The translations under genes were made by a program, and so were the position numbers. Below the pieces are notes generated by a model, which saw only the letters and a list, made by a program, of their open reading frames with translations, did not search any database and was not told the DNA's origin. 64,000 nucleotides of DNA from Aulostomus chinensis. Taxonomy: Eukaryota > Chordata > Actinopteri > Syngnathiformes > Aulostomidae. Below, piece by piece: positions 42,001 through 56,100 of the stretch. The DNA lies in assembly GCA_037954235.1 (NCBI GenBank), contig JBBMOA010000007.1, positions 21,079,957 through 21,143,956 of the forward strand, given 5' to 3'. The stretch's first letter is position 1; each line of letters starts with the position of its first letter.

Positions 42001-44044
42001 TGGGAAAATCAGGTCCAGACAGGGGATGGACGAGCCTCCCTCTGCTCTTGTTTACTGGAAAATTTATTTCATACAACAAAAGTTTGTATAAAGCGCTGTT
42101 TTTTTTACATGCATGTCTATTTTAAATGTGAAAAACCCCACTGATCTGAGATAGATAGATAGATAACAGTATTCTACAACTTTTATTGTAAGTGTCTATT
42201 ATTGAGGTGATAATAAATCTGATTCTGATGCTTTCAAAATTAAGGCAGTTTGACACTTGTGAAGGCAGCAATTGTAGTCTAATGAAGACCAAAACAACAG
42301 ATCCAAGACCAGCTCTCATAAGCAGTCTCAGTATGGTTTTGAAGTGAAAAGAAATTTGCAAAACAGATTCCCTGCTGTTCATGTCATAGCCCAAAATTTA
42401 ATCTACTGATTCACACGCGGGGAAATGAATTGTTCCGCTCAGCATGACTTTTAAACAAAGGCATTTCAAGTGGAAGTATATTTTTGGGCCTTCCGCAGTT
42501 TTTTTTTCGAGTTAAATTATTGCAATGGACACAGAAAATATCTGGTTAAACAACATGATGCTGTGAGCGCTGCTACCATGAAGGAGCATGGTAACAGACG
42601 GCGCTACCATGAACGAGCAACAAACTGGAAGAGTTATAGTTACTTTGTTTTAAGCTAAAAAGTGTTTGTGGAGCACTGAGCAGAGGACTGGATAAAGTGG
42701 ACGTGTGTAACATTGGACAATCAGCTTGAGAGTTTGTAAACAGACGTTTTTGAGCAGCTTGGTTGTTATTTGTACTGGATGGCCATGGGGCATCATTAGC
42801 CTCCAGGTAAATTTACATGAGTCTGCATTCTGGAGTCCCAAAGAAGTGAAGGAGCCATGATAGAATGCCTTTTTGAGCTCAAGAAAACTATTTGTGAATA
42901 CACGAAAGACAAAATAATTTGGGGTGAAGTATCGCTTTAACTTCAGGGAGTAAAGGGACCATCATGAAAATAACAGTCAAGGTTGTTTTTGCTGTCAGTG
43001 CTGGCCAATGAGGTGTGACAGCTATATTTATATTGAAAAAAACTACAACTAGAAAAAAAAGGAACGATAGAGTAAAACAAAGAAGGTACAAAAAAAACCA
43101 ACCCCTATGTAACCCCAATTATTTTCACTTTGATAAATATTTCAGATTTTATGCTTGAAACCTGGAGGATCAACATAAACAATCAGACAGTTCATTTATT
43201 TATTTTACTGACAACTCAGCTGAGGTCATCTGCTAAGTTCCCTCACTGCCCTTCTGAATTTAATGTCTGTGTCTATCCATTTGGGACTTTCTTTTGTTTT
43301 GTAGCCATTTGCAAACAAATCACTGCACAAAGGTAGAAGGCTTTTTAGTGTGTGCTGAACATGTGTTTTCATGGGGTTTTATAGGACCGTCCATTGTCAG
43401 ATCTAGTCATCATCCACAGTGGCTGTCATTGGGCTTGATGTCCATTTCCTTCACTGTTCTCTCCGTGTGCTTTTTCTGACTTTAAGTGGCCTCAGGTGTC
43501 ACATTGACCTCAAAGCGGTAGCTGTTGCTGAGAGAAGGCTGAGAAATACAATGTTGATACGGTTTGCATTTTCCATATGAAACAACTTTACCCGCCACTC
43601 TTCCCTCCTTTCTCAGCTTGGGTGTTCCCAGAGGACAGGGCGAGGTGGAGAATAAAGCAAAGACATGAGAGCCCAGTCAGATGAAAAGGCCAGTTGTGGC
43701 AAGCAAAGGAAGGCGAGGAGACAGCACTTGGGGGAGAAGACAAATCTAGTTATTGAAAGCAAAGTACAGGCGTTTGCCAGTCAGCAGCGTACAAATGCAA
43801 TCTGACACTTGTTTATCGCTGTATATTTTGGAATCAGAATTATTACAAGGAAATCACAAATTTGAATACATTAGCATCTTTCCTGCTGTGCAAATATCAA
43901 AGCTCAATGATGCATTATTTCCTTGTCATGTAAAGTAAAGGCCATTGAGTTGGTTAAATGTGGTGTAAAGTGCTCACAAGGCTCCATCCACGCTCCATCC
44001 TCTTATCCTCAAAAGCAGCTGTAAACTGAGCCAGGTGTTCAGGT

Positions 44045-44133
<89 letters not shown>

Positions 44134-47100
44134 AATCCTCTCACACACTTACACACGCACATAGATGATGTTTTTTTATGACTCTCTTCCAGAGCCACTT
44201 CTCTTGCTGGGCAACCACTGATACCCATTAATCATGAGCTCACTTGTATTGTCAGCCCACCCCCCCCCAACCCCACACACACACACAAATTCAGCCTGTC
44301 AGTTAACAAGTTGTGACACCATGACAGTGATGTGTGTGCAGCTGAGTGATGCCCAGCTGCAGCCCTCATGAGAAAGGTATTGAAATGCTCTGGCACAAAA
44401 GGGACAGTGATGAGATTGTGTTCCTCAGCTCCTTATGACCGAATGTAAAAATGGCAGCTCTGCTTTGCAACTCAATTACACGAGGAGGAAGATGGACCAG
44501 TCCTGTTTGGTGAGATGATGCCATAAAATCAGCTTTCTTGAAAAATCCTGGGGTTGTTTTATACACAGTATTAAAAAAAAAAAAAATCACATCCATGAAT
44601 GCAATGAAAAAAGGCATCACTCACTTTTTTTCTGTTCTTTCTGCTCTCCCTGTGTGTGTGTTTGTGTGATTGTGTGTGCACAGGCTCAGTGTCCCTCAGT
44701 GTGTTCCTGGTCTCTCTGGCAGTGACAGTGTGTGCTGTTTGGCTGGTGGCTCTTTGTGGCGTCTGTGGTTGGTGTCAACGCAAGCTGGTGAGTTAACACA
44801 CACACACACACACACTCACACACACACACACACACAACGTGCAGTAGCTTCCAGTCACATTTGTTTCCATCTCTCCATGCTTTGTTAATCAGAGAGCCTT
44901 AATAAACACTGTCTGCTGTGAATTTATTAGACAAAGATACTTGAATTAATTGGACAAAGAATAAGTGTGAAAATATTATAGAAATTGGTAAAAGTAGTAT
45001 GTGGGGTCTTCTTATTGAACTGATTTGATTTGTGACAAGACGATCCATTCATGTACAGAAGTGATGGTTTCTGTTACATCCTAGTCTCACGGAGCCAAAT
45101 GTCTCTCTCCTGCTGGTGAGTTTTTAATTGGCACTCAGAATGTTCTTGCTAAAATTAGGATGAAATTCAGAAATGTTGGTTGAGGCAAGAAATTCCAGAA
45201 TCTTCATGAATGAAACATTCAGCAACATCCCCAAAACATCCACATAATGTTTCGGTTAAATCCCCTGTATTAGCGAACATTTAGCTGAAAGGAACGTTAC
45301 TTGAAATGATTAACATCCCTTTTTCTTTAAATGTTAGAGTAAATCATTTTGTTGGTCATCATTTCAACTTGTAGCCAATGTTAGCCAATGTTGTGTTAGC
45401 TGGGTGGCTGGTATGTTGTGAGCTAATCCTAATTGTTTATATTTGTGCCAGGATACAGCGTATGTGCCTCTGCAAAATAGCGGCGAGGGGAAACCATGGT
45501 AGATTGTGCTTGGTTCATGAAACTGTTCCCATAAGTTGTAGCATGCAAGTGTTCTAAATGTTCGTAAAACATCTGTTGTATAACCGAGACTGCAACGGCC
45601 ACCCAAGGCCATGGTGTTGTTCTCTCTTAACTGAACTTTTTTAACCAGACTTGCATGAATTCACTCACTGAGATAGAAGCACCTCCAACACCGGTGAACT
45701 GTGCTGTTCCAGCATCAGTCTGCTCACTGAGGGGATCAAGCAGACTGACCTCTAATAGAGGGCATGTCATTGTGATTATGTGCTATGAAATGTGATTGAT
45801 TAAAGGGGGGCAACCACTCATTAGGCAGACAGAGCTGCAAGTGCCACCTCACTTGACTGATTTTCTTTCTTTTTTTTTCTTCTTCTTAATTTGCATGCCT
45901 TTAAATTTAATTGATTTCTGATTCATCTCGTGCTTGTACTCCTTGGGAACACAAGTCACCTATCGCATGTGGCTCCAGTTCTTGCTGATTTCAGCTCACT
46001 GTTGTACTGCTGTGAAACTTATTGGTACACAGATGGTGGTAGTTGGTGTACCAGCAGGCTCAGCAACAGGCCTCTCTGCGTAATGTTGTTTGCATGAAAG
46101 AATCACTAGTAATGTGATTGTGACTAGAGTACAATGTTACAATGTATACGAACAGGGGTTGGGAGGTGGGCTGGTGTGGGGTGGGGGGTTAATCTGTGCG
46201 GAAATAGAACAGTGGTACAAGACAGTCCCCCAGTTGTTTGCTTCACTGATACACTGTTATATTTTATATTCCACTTGGAAGTAAATGGGCCAGTGAATAG
46301 CTCCTAGTTTCCTGCTGTGGATGGAGGTAGATCAGCTGCCAGCACATTGGAAAGTCCCTGCGGTCCTCTCCAGAGCACTGCTGTAAATGGATCTTATTTC
46401 CATCCTGTGACAGCGCTGGGCAGCAGCCACAAAGCAGAGACTGCTCAGGATAGAATGGCAATCTATTGGCCTTATGACCCTCTGAAGACCACCACCAGCT
46501 ACATCTGCACGCACGAGAAGATGTCTCAGGCTCTCTTCACACCTGGCATTAAGATGTGCGATTCAATCACTGGTGGACAGCTGTGAGTGAATGGGTTCAC
46601 ACTCGGCTTAAAATGCATTTCCACACGTCTCAGGTCAGCAGGTGCGATTGGATCCTGCTTCCCCACTTGGTATGCAAATAAACATCTACGTTCTTCCTTT
46701 TTTACCCACTACTGCTTGTGTTTATTACAAGTGACACGCGGGTATGTCACTTCAACCATGTGGAAATTAAGCATTGATAATATCATGTATAGTGTTTACT
46801 GAGGATTGTGTCGACCAACACACCCATTGGTGTCTATCACTGATATTTTTTAAAGGAAGTAACCGATTGTTTTGGATGAGCTGTCGGTTATATTTTTTGT
46901 TGAAGAAAAATCAACTGATGGGTGCACTAGATAGGCTTTGAACAAGAGAGCGAGCAGTGCAGCCATAAAAATTCTTAAAAATTTGTGTTTTATTTATGTA
47001 TATTTATTTATCACAATTTCCTTGTGCGCTGAGTCTGACTGAGCGCTCTCCATGGTGTTGATAGCGCTGGCGTAAACACACAGTCTGTTTGTCCCTGCTC

Positions 47101-50100
47101 TCAGGTGTGGGCAGAATAAATGGATGATTTATGACAAACTGTGCTTCATTACCTGGTCAAGGCAGATGGCCGCCCACCTACAGCCCTGGACTGCTCTTGG
47201 ACTTCATCCTGTTAAAAGGCAACAAACACAAAGTTTGCCAGTGGTGGAATGTTAGCGCAAATTAAATATGATTAAATTAGATTGATTTAAATTAACATTT
47301 CACCTGAAAATTAATATTCAGCCATTATCTTTACTCCCCCTCGTGCTGATGGAGGGTCAGGTTAAGTGTCTAAGTGCAGTACAGTCAGTGCAGAGGTTGC
47401 AGTACTCTCTTAAAGAGTAGAAATGAATGGTGATCCATTTCTGATGTGAAACAGACACGTAATAAAACCATAAAATGCCTCCACACTGCATGTATGAAGC
47501 AAACCAGGTTTCCCGAAGCCTCAACACACCAAGCTGTTTTGAAAATGTCACTGATGCTGTGTTTTTAGCCTCACATGGCTAGTTTTAGTTAGTTTTAGTG
47601 TTTTCTCCTGTTTGAAAACTGCCCACTGTTCACTTTTATTGTCAGATTACTGCAACACCTTTTTCCTATGAAACTCCAGCAGTGTTTTGTGGATTTAAAA
47701 TCACAACCTTCCATCAGCATGAGGATGGATTAAAACTTCTTTTTTGGGTGATGTGAGCCTATCCTTTGGTCGTGAGGCGGGGTTCACCCTGGACAGGTCG
47801 CCAGTCCATTGCAGGGCCAACACATATAGACAGACAACCATTCACACTCACAGCCACACCTACGGTCAATTTAGAGTATCAATCAGCCTCGTCCTCTCTT
47901 GATGTCTTTGGACTGTGGGAGGAAGCTGGAGTACCAGAGAGAACCCACACAGGACCAGGGAGAACATGGAGACTCCATACAGAAAGATCCCGTGCTGGAG
48001 CCGGGACTCAAACCCAGAACCTTCTTGCTTTGAGGTGACAGTGGTAACCACTGCACCGCCGTGCCGCCCCACTTGATAATTCTTTATTCTGAATTCTGCT
48101 TTTATTTTTTTATTTTGACCCACCTACCCATATTGTCTCGTCAGTCAAACTTACATTGCCAATGTTTTGGGCCGACCTCTATTAGCTCCCTATCAGTGCA
48201 TCTGGTACATCAGCATGTGTCTGATGTGATGGAGGGTAGAGGGTGTACAATGTTGATTAAGCCCTTTGTAGTCCTTGGACCACTTACTGTGGGAAGACAT
48301 CAGCCTCCCAGTGGTGTGAAACCGCATTAAACACCTCTCCTTACATGTGCAAAATAACTGATAGTTAAGTTATGTCATGATAAATGTGTTTTTGAAGATG
48401 CACTAAATGGAAACACCACTTAGCTTTTTTAAATCTCTTTATCATATCATCATCATCCTTCAGGGATGTTTACGTCTATATGTGACCAACAACCATGAAA
48501 GTTCTACATCTTTACAATTGGCTTCTAAATAAAGTCATGACAGTCAGTCTCCTTGATCTCTTTATCCCTGTTCTTTTCCATGGAAACACTACGGTACAGT
48601 ATATTCCCTGAACGCATCATTAGAATGTATACAAAGTGTGATTTGCATGAACACTTTCAACTCGGAGTTGACACCGCTTATTATAGATGCGTACTGTACT
48701 GTATATTTGAATTTCTATCCACAACAGTGTTCTCATTAGGTGCTCATGGTGCTGATTTTATATGAAGCTTCCACAGGCCAGTCCGTGTCTAAAACCTTTA
48801 TTTCTGAAATGTCCGAGTGTACTCTTTGACAGTGTCAGCTTTCATAAGAACAAATGTTTGCCCCAAGCATCACATGTCAGTTTTGAGTGGGCCCATGCCA
48901 GTTTTGGTTATGATTCATAGGTTAATAGACAAGACATTTTGAGTAAGTGTTGCTTTCGGTCTTTTAGCTTTGGCAGCCAGTGCAATTGGCTTTTATTTTA
49001 AAAGTCCTCATGTGCAGTCATCCCGAAGCCTCCCTCCTGCTACATGTTATCTAAGCCCTCTGGAAGTGCTGCACATTGAATGCTATTGTCTCCTTCTGCT
49101 CCCTGCTAACTCTGTTTGTTTATTGCCGTTCATAGATGCATCAGCTGTGAAGTGATTTTATTGGCAACTTCAGATGATTTACTCATAAATTTGCCCAGCA
49201 ATTCTCACTGTATAAGGATTCCAATGAGTGAAGCAAGCTTGTGATTACAGACAAAGGCGATAACGACAAAATAGAATCACATGAGTCACGTGGTTGTTAA
49301 GCTCCAGCGCTGTGCGGCTGAGGATTGCCGGCAGGGGCTTGTGTTGGAGGTGCTGGGTGGGATTTTCAGATATCAGTGTAGGTGCTGCTAACATCTGTTT
49401 GAGCAGCGGCGGCTGTTTGGCATTCAGAAGACCGCTCTGCCTGCTCCTGTGAGCCATGTGCTGTTTGATCCGTGACATAGTTGTGAGTGGAGTTGAGATT
49501 GGACCTGACCAGATTCCCAGCCTGATAGAATCCCTCTTGGACTCGTATCAACAATCTTTAGTAATTTGGATGCATTAACTGGGAGGTACGGGCTCACAGT
49601 CATTAGCAGGATGATAGTAATTATGTCAATCAGAGGAGGGAGAAGATGAAAATCAATAATTATGGAATTTCAAAAGAAAGATTGTCACTATCAGTGGGAA
49701 TAATATAACAGGACATTATGTGTGCCTGCAGCCACATTTCAGTGACAGTATTGGCAGTGCTTCTGGTGATGGATTTGATATCCTCTTCAGTTACATGCTG
49801 CAGAAGAACACAGGAAAAAAAAAGAAAAGGTTTTGACGGACGCTAAAAAACAAATGATCACTCCTCTCTCATTATGGTGTGGTGTGGGTAATATCGAAGG
49901 AGCATGTAGACTCTTGCTGCCTGCTAATTCACCACAAACAAACACAGCTGAATGTTGCAGGGCGGTGCACTGCCAACTGAGACAGACAGCGGTAGGTTTA
50001 ACCCTCATGTCTGGATTCTTTAACAACAATCTCACCAAGTTATTTTTACTGGGCGGTTCAGGTGGAGGAAAAGTGTTGTTGTTTTTTCCCCCTCATATAA

Positions 50101-53100
50101 GTGGAGATTTGTCATATAATGAGTTCATCATATCGGTTGGAGCTATTTTGAACTTGTGGCTCAGAGCCAGACAGAGCTGAACAGTGTAATTGTGAAAGCT
50201 TTTGTCATGTGATGAAAAGACAGCAGGTTTAAATTAGACTTAAGAATTTTAAAGGGTATTTGAGTGGGGGATTAGTGGGGAAATTGCTCGCTCTTCAATT
50301 GGTTTTATTTAACCCTCATTTAGAGTATGAGTTGATGTCTTTATTGTTTCTCGCCGCATGTCCTTCGAGCTGGCGAGCTTTTTCACATCTGTCACGATGG
50401 ACTCTGCAGCATTTACCTTTCCCATGAAACTGGGAGAGTTTGCGACGCACTCTTGTGAGTGAGCCTGAGGAAGGTGATGGTTTGGAAGCTGTCGCATCTT
50501 GTGTTTGAGTCCTTGCTTATTTTCACATCCCAACCACCCGGGACGGACTGTCACTCATTGTTTCTCGCGGCTCACTCTTCACACCTGTCCCTCCCCTCGT
50601 CCTGCTTTGTCCTTATTTTTTTCTCCTTCTTGCTATCTTTTTTTTCTGTTTTTAGCAATTCTCCCTCCCTGTTTCTGTACTGGACTCTCACTCATCCTCT
50701 TTGTCTTCCAACCTTGCTGAAATTTTTACGATATCATTGAATGATACATGAGTTTCCTTTGATAGCTTGTCTTTGCCTGACTAAAATTCAAACTGTTTTG
50801 CTTCCCCTGAAATTATCCCTCAGGAGTACAGTGTAGAGAGCTTACACACAATGTTGTTGTTGCTAGTCAGTCTAGATTGTGGGTTTGAAAAGGCTTTGCA
50901 GCTATGATGTCTGTAATGATCATTGGGCTGTCAATGACACAGCTCCATAAAGCTCCCATCAAATGAAATATGCATGTTCTTGTGTCAAATGTTAATTTAT
51001 TTCTTGATTTATTCCAAATACATGTAAAGGAAAATCTCAGTATTTATTTTTTTTTTGGCACATCCCTGTCATTTCTCTTCCTGTGAAAACAATTTAAACG
51101 TTTGATGACTCATCCTGCACTAGGGGGCATGTACTAATCCTGTGTCCAATAAAAATACAATCTTGGATGCGCTTTGTGTTTTGTTGTGAAAGATTTGGCA
51201 AAAATTTGATCTGCGTGGTCTGATAACAGTTGGAAAGTGTAGTAGAACTGCATGATTAAACTATATATTCTCACCCATTAGCATGTGGGAAGTATTATGC
51301 AGTTTCGGGGCTGCTGGCTTATGTAAACACCATCAATATCTGCCCCTTATAGCTCCAAGATTTTATATGTAGAAACATGTAAATATACATGTGTATATAA
51401 GAAGAAGTAGCACTCTGACAACTGTTTCCTGAGGCCCTTAAGAAACTCTTAGATCCACTACTCAACTTTCATACAGGATTTAATGTTATACTATATGGAT
51501 ACAGATTATGTGTCTGTCTGTGTTTATGCATTTATTGACTCGGTCTGTGCTGGTCGTGACATAGATGAGCAGCTTTGTTTAATTGTGTGATGAGTATCTT
51601 TTTTGCTGTTCGGTTCTGTTGTGGGTTTTTATCATTTTTCCTCAGCTGCGCTACTGTCAACTCTGGTTCTGTAACAGGTCCAAAGCCACGATCGAAGGTT
51701 TGGACTGGAGTTTGAAATGACCTCATGATGGAGTCTGCAGCAATTTGCCTGATTGGTTTTGTAACTTGGTGTAAAGGCTTTGCCACAAACTGCATTTCTA
51801 AACGGGCCTTCTATTTATGAACGATGAAAGTGTCACAGACTGTCTGAGTCAGTTCACTCTCTTGGAAACTCGCACAAAACCTTTGACTGATTTCCTTGCA
51901 CTTCATTTTCCCACAATGCTTAGTGCTTGAAGTTTCTGTTTAGATGGGCTGAATGAGTCATTCTGTGCTGTCCAGATTAGACAGGCAGGCTAAAAGCTCA
52001 CTGCAGGTACGTCCTTACATCGCTGCCTACATGCAGGTGAGAGTCTGTTGTTCATAGAGCTCATTGATCCAGTTAAGAGATCTGCACAGACCATTGACTG
52101 TATATTGAATGGACAGAGCTCCCTGGTGTGGTAAGTGAAGCCAAGGATTGTAAATATGTCTATGAGAAAATGATCCAACGTCTCACTTGATTTATTACCT
52201 CAATAAACATTCTTACAATGAGTTCATGGTTTCAGTCGCTAGTTTTGAGTCATCTTTAAGTCATTATTTTGGACATTATGCTCCCATTTAGAGCAAAATA
52301 AACAAGAATGCATTGTACACTTTTGGGCGTGGCTACCTCATAATTGCCAAGTTCCTGTCAATTCTACTTATATGCGGTCCTAAATCGGATACACAACCTC
52401 AGCCTGAAAATTTCCACAAGAATTCATGTGACTAATTGAGGTGACACTTGAACACTGCAACTAAAACTTTAGGAGTTGAACAGTGAATTGAAACAAAAGT
52501 GGCTGAACTGTCACAGCCACATTAATAGCAGCTAAAGACTGAAAACCAACAAAGCATTTTAGTGAGAGCCTGGACGTGTTCTGGGTGATAAACCCAGTTG
52601 TCAGCTGTTAGAGTTGCTTGATGACTCTGCTGATGCGGAGCCTGAAACTCTTTTGGCTCTCTCGCTCTCTACTTGCTATCATCTGCTCACGATCAACATA
52701 TAAATGAATCTATAAATGTTGGAGCTTCCACATTTACTTCTGAATGAGTTGTGCTGCATGGGATGGTTTTGTTATTGTGCTTTTATGCATTGTGTGTAAA
52801 AACACTTGATGTCAGTTCCGTTTGTCACAACTACGGCTGTTAGCTTAGTTAAGTTCAGCTGGTTGTCCAGTTGGTTCTAGACCTTCAGCTTATTCTTTAA
52901 TGGCTGTTTCTGTGAGTTGGAAAAAACTTTTGACTAATCAAAGATGATTATACAACAGACCTGCTGTAATCTTCCTTCATAGATTGATAGCTACATCTTT
53001 TGAAATTGTAATACTGAACTGAGGATAAGCTTGAACGTGATTAATGCAATACGCAATCAACAACTAACAACTGATTTAGTCGATTGCTGATTTTTATTGA

Positions 53101-56100
53101 AGTCACTATAATCTGCATAGAAGCTAGTTTACATGTTCATGATATCCACATCTTGCATATACTGGAAAAACAAACTGTGACTTTGATTTATTAACTTTTT
53201 CCTTTCTTCCAAAACATAGCAAGAGATTGATTAGTCAGAACGAAGCTACAGGCAAAGCCTGACAGGCGACACAGTGACAAAGGCAGGATGCGACAGGAAG
53301 GTCGTGTGAAACCTGAGACGACGCGGGTTGCCTTTTTCACACTGCGACCGAGTCTAGCCGAGCCGCTAAACACCCGGGTCGCTTGTCGAGTCGGTCGACG
53401 TGGGTCGAAATGCCGAGTTAACCCTTTTAGAGTGCCCAAAAGCCCGTGTTGACCTGCGTTTTTGGTGCAGTGTGAAAGGGGCTTGAAAGGGACTTTAGAC
53501 TGTCAGAGGAGGAAAGAAGTTTGGGAGCTCTGGTCAGGAAAGTTTCTGGCTGGAGTAAAGTGGAGGCAGGGATGTTGATGTCATTGATACAAAAGCTCAG
53601 AGCTCCAACCTGCAGATCTGTCCTCCAGTCTCACCAGCCCAGTTTACTACAGAAACTGCCTGGCAGCCAATTTAATATCCAGTTGCGCAAGCCAAACCAT
53701 GGTGGCAGCTCAGTGTGTTTTCCTCCCACTCATTTTGTGGTTTGGAGAATCCTTGCCTATCCTCGATGTGTATCAGAGCATCTCTCTCAGCGAAGCATGC
53801 GTGCAATTTGGAGGTTAGGGCAGCTTTTGGCTTATCCCTACCTTGTCCCACTTGTAGCAAAGTGTCAATACAGATTACCTGCATTGTGACAATTGTGAAA
53901 CACCTAAACTGTAATGAGCTTTTCCAGTAGAACGTACCCAGCAGACCTCACTTTTCTGAGCCTTTAAATTGCCATTATTTCCATGGTTACAGCAGGTCAT
54001 GCTCTAGCAATTTGAAATCAGACTGGTGCAGGACTTTCTGGAAGCTTCTCTTCAGTACCGAGCAGATTACCTTAAAGAGGCAATTGGCATGTAAATTTCA
54101 GGGTGGTGCGAATGATAATCATAGTCTAAAACGGCTCTCCACAGAAGATTTGATTTGACTTTGATGAGTATAATCAGGAGACCATCAGGCAAAGGACTGG
54201 TGGCACAGTGTCTTGAGATAATAGAACAGGCATTTACACTTGTATTCAGTATAGTTAAAAACACAGCAATAAAGGACAAATCTAAGCTAACTTTTTTGTT
54301 TCTCTGCTTTTTCTGTTGCCCCCTTGCTCCTCTTGGCTCAAGGGGAAGAGGAATAAACCAGGGGTGGAAACAGCAGACGCTCCAGACTCCGCACGCGGGC
54401 GAGGCGAGAAGAAAGCCATCAAGTAGGTGCTGGGAAACTGGTTGGGGTAGAATCATCTGGTGAAAATGAACTCCATTTGGTTTAGATGTAAACACCAGAA
54501 GAACCAGGCAGAAAATGAGGCCTGTTATTTATCTTGTGCTCTAGAAGAGCATGTTCGGTCAGACATTAAATGAAAGGTTAGTGATTTAATCAGTATAGAT
54601 TAAATCTGCATTATCTTACCTGTGCAGCTTTTGGCTGGATGAGTCTGCTCCTGCACTTATCTTATGGGTTGTCTCTCTTAAGTGCAGGCCTTTAGCCATG
54701 CCTCTGTGCTGCTTATAGTTTAGGTAAACAGAGGATGGCTGTGAACTCTGAGAATAAAGGTTTGGGAGGATTTGGTCTAACATTTCTTCCAGGACAAATC
54801 CATAGATCAAGCTATTTTCTGTTCTCGATGGAACAAGGCGATAGGTCAGTACCAGAAAATGTCAGCTTTGTAAAGCTAAGTACAATAATTTATTCCACAA
54901 ATGCCTTTATTAACCTGCTCATCACCATTTCTCTTCTATAGCCTGCTGTTGTTTCAGCTATGTTTGAATGTCTGTGTTCACATTTTGTTTTATTTATGGT
55001 CAGTTTAGGTACTAAAGATGGCTCTGTGAATGTATTCTGACTATGGTGCCTCTGTCTCTTAATTTTTTTGCATTCTCTTTCTTACCGGCTCCAGCAGCAT
55101 TGGTGTGCTCTGTTGGTCATCTCAGCTTCCAACTCTATTTGTGCATTGCCTTTCTCTCCTGCTCTGTCCCTGTGCTACAGCTCTGACCACTGCTGTGTGA
55201 CTTGTATGACATCAGTGATTCTGCTCACCTTTTCCTCCTCTACTTTGACTTTTGTCTGCGATTTATCTCTCTGCCTTGTGTCTCATGCGTTCATGTGTTC
55301 TTACTGCTCACGCCAAGGATGGGGGCCACACCTCTGAATGTCCAATATTCAAATGTGCTTCATCAGTGGTGCCATGCTAGATGAACGGATTGTCATCACA
55401 TGCTGTATTTATTCATCGGATTATGACCTCTTCTCCTCTTGCTACCTATCAAGCCACTATGGTGTCAACCTCAGGTAGAAAAATAGCTTCCCATTCCATG
55501 CAGCTCTAAGACCTTCTTCCTCAAACCGAGCCTGCGCGTCATTTCCAAAAGGAGGAGAACAAATGGTTGGTTGGTACCAAGGCTTTCCGTAGTTGTGTTG
55601 CTCTGACCTGTCTTTCTCTTTGGCCGCAGTGATCTAGACAGAGACTTTTGGAATAACAATGACAGCAGCACAGTGCAGCAGAGGTGGAGCTCCTATCCGC
55701 CGAAGGAGTTCGTACTAAACATTTCTCCCTATGCCCCATATGGAGATCCTCGCCTCACACTCAAGTGAGTCTTGGTCCAACGCTGGTAAGAGACCTCCCC
55801 CTGAGCAGGGCTGTAATGAGGCAGGGGCACCACCAATTCCTTCCATTTGCGTTCCATTCCTTAATTTTAGTTCCTTTCCTTTGTTTTTCATTCCTTTGGT
55901 TTGTGTTCCTTTCCTTTCCTTTCCTTTCCTTTCCTTTCCTTTGCTTTCCTTTCCTTTCCTTTCCTTTCCTTTCCTTTCCTTTGCTTTCCTTTCCTTTCCT
56001 TCCCTTCAGTTTGACTAACTATGGATATTTAGCCAAAGGCATTCTAGAAATGTTAGTGTCTCAAAAATATACATGACCGGCACGATTCCAGACTTATTAT

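Larger units (their letters stand above)
4964..44683 (+). other. syt7: syt7 intron 1 (39.7 kb)
   Basis: A phase-1 GT-AG intron between exons 1 and 2. No further coding exon with matching phase, splice sites and family resemblance was found. It holds homopolymer tracts (5238-5290), AT, CT, GA, CA and GT microsatellites, two copies of an inverted-repeat MITE-like element (7189-7419, 30628-30849), one SINE-like copy (31779-32071), a possible older element (about 21155-22400), a perfect hairpin (18856-18890) and a degenerate TCTTTA-type tract (about 40980-41100). The remainder looks like unremarkable AT-rich intronic DNA. Enhancers may lie in it but cannot be recognised by eye. Confidence 0.85.
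44788..54342 (+). other. syt7: syt7 intron 2 (9.6 kb)
   Basis: A phase-0 GT-AG intron. It begins GTGAGTTAACAC and runs straight into a CA repeat. It contains a reversed SINE-like copy (47773-48070) and a MITE-like element (53330-53482). No supportable coding exon was seen in the rest. Confidence 0.85.

Noticed and set aside
54067..54495. A 142-codon minus-strand frame and an overlapping + strand frame across exon 3
   Set aside because: They cover the exon 3 region; only the + strand segment 54343-54422 with splice borders matches synaptotagmin-7.
55684..56076. A 130-codon + strand frame with Phe-Leu-Ser-Phe-Pro repeats
   Set aside because: It is the translation of the TTTCC microsatellite in a frame different from exon 4.
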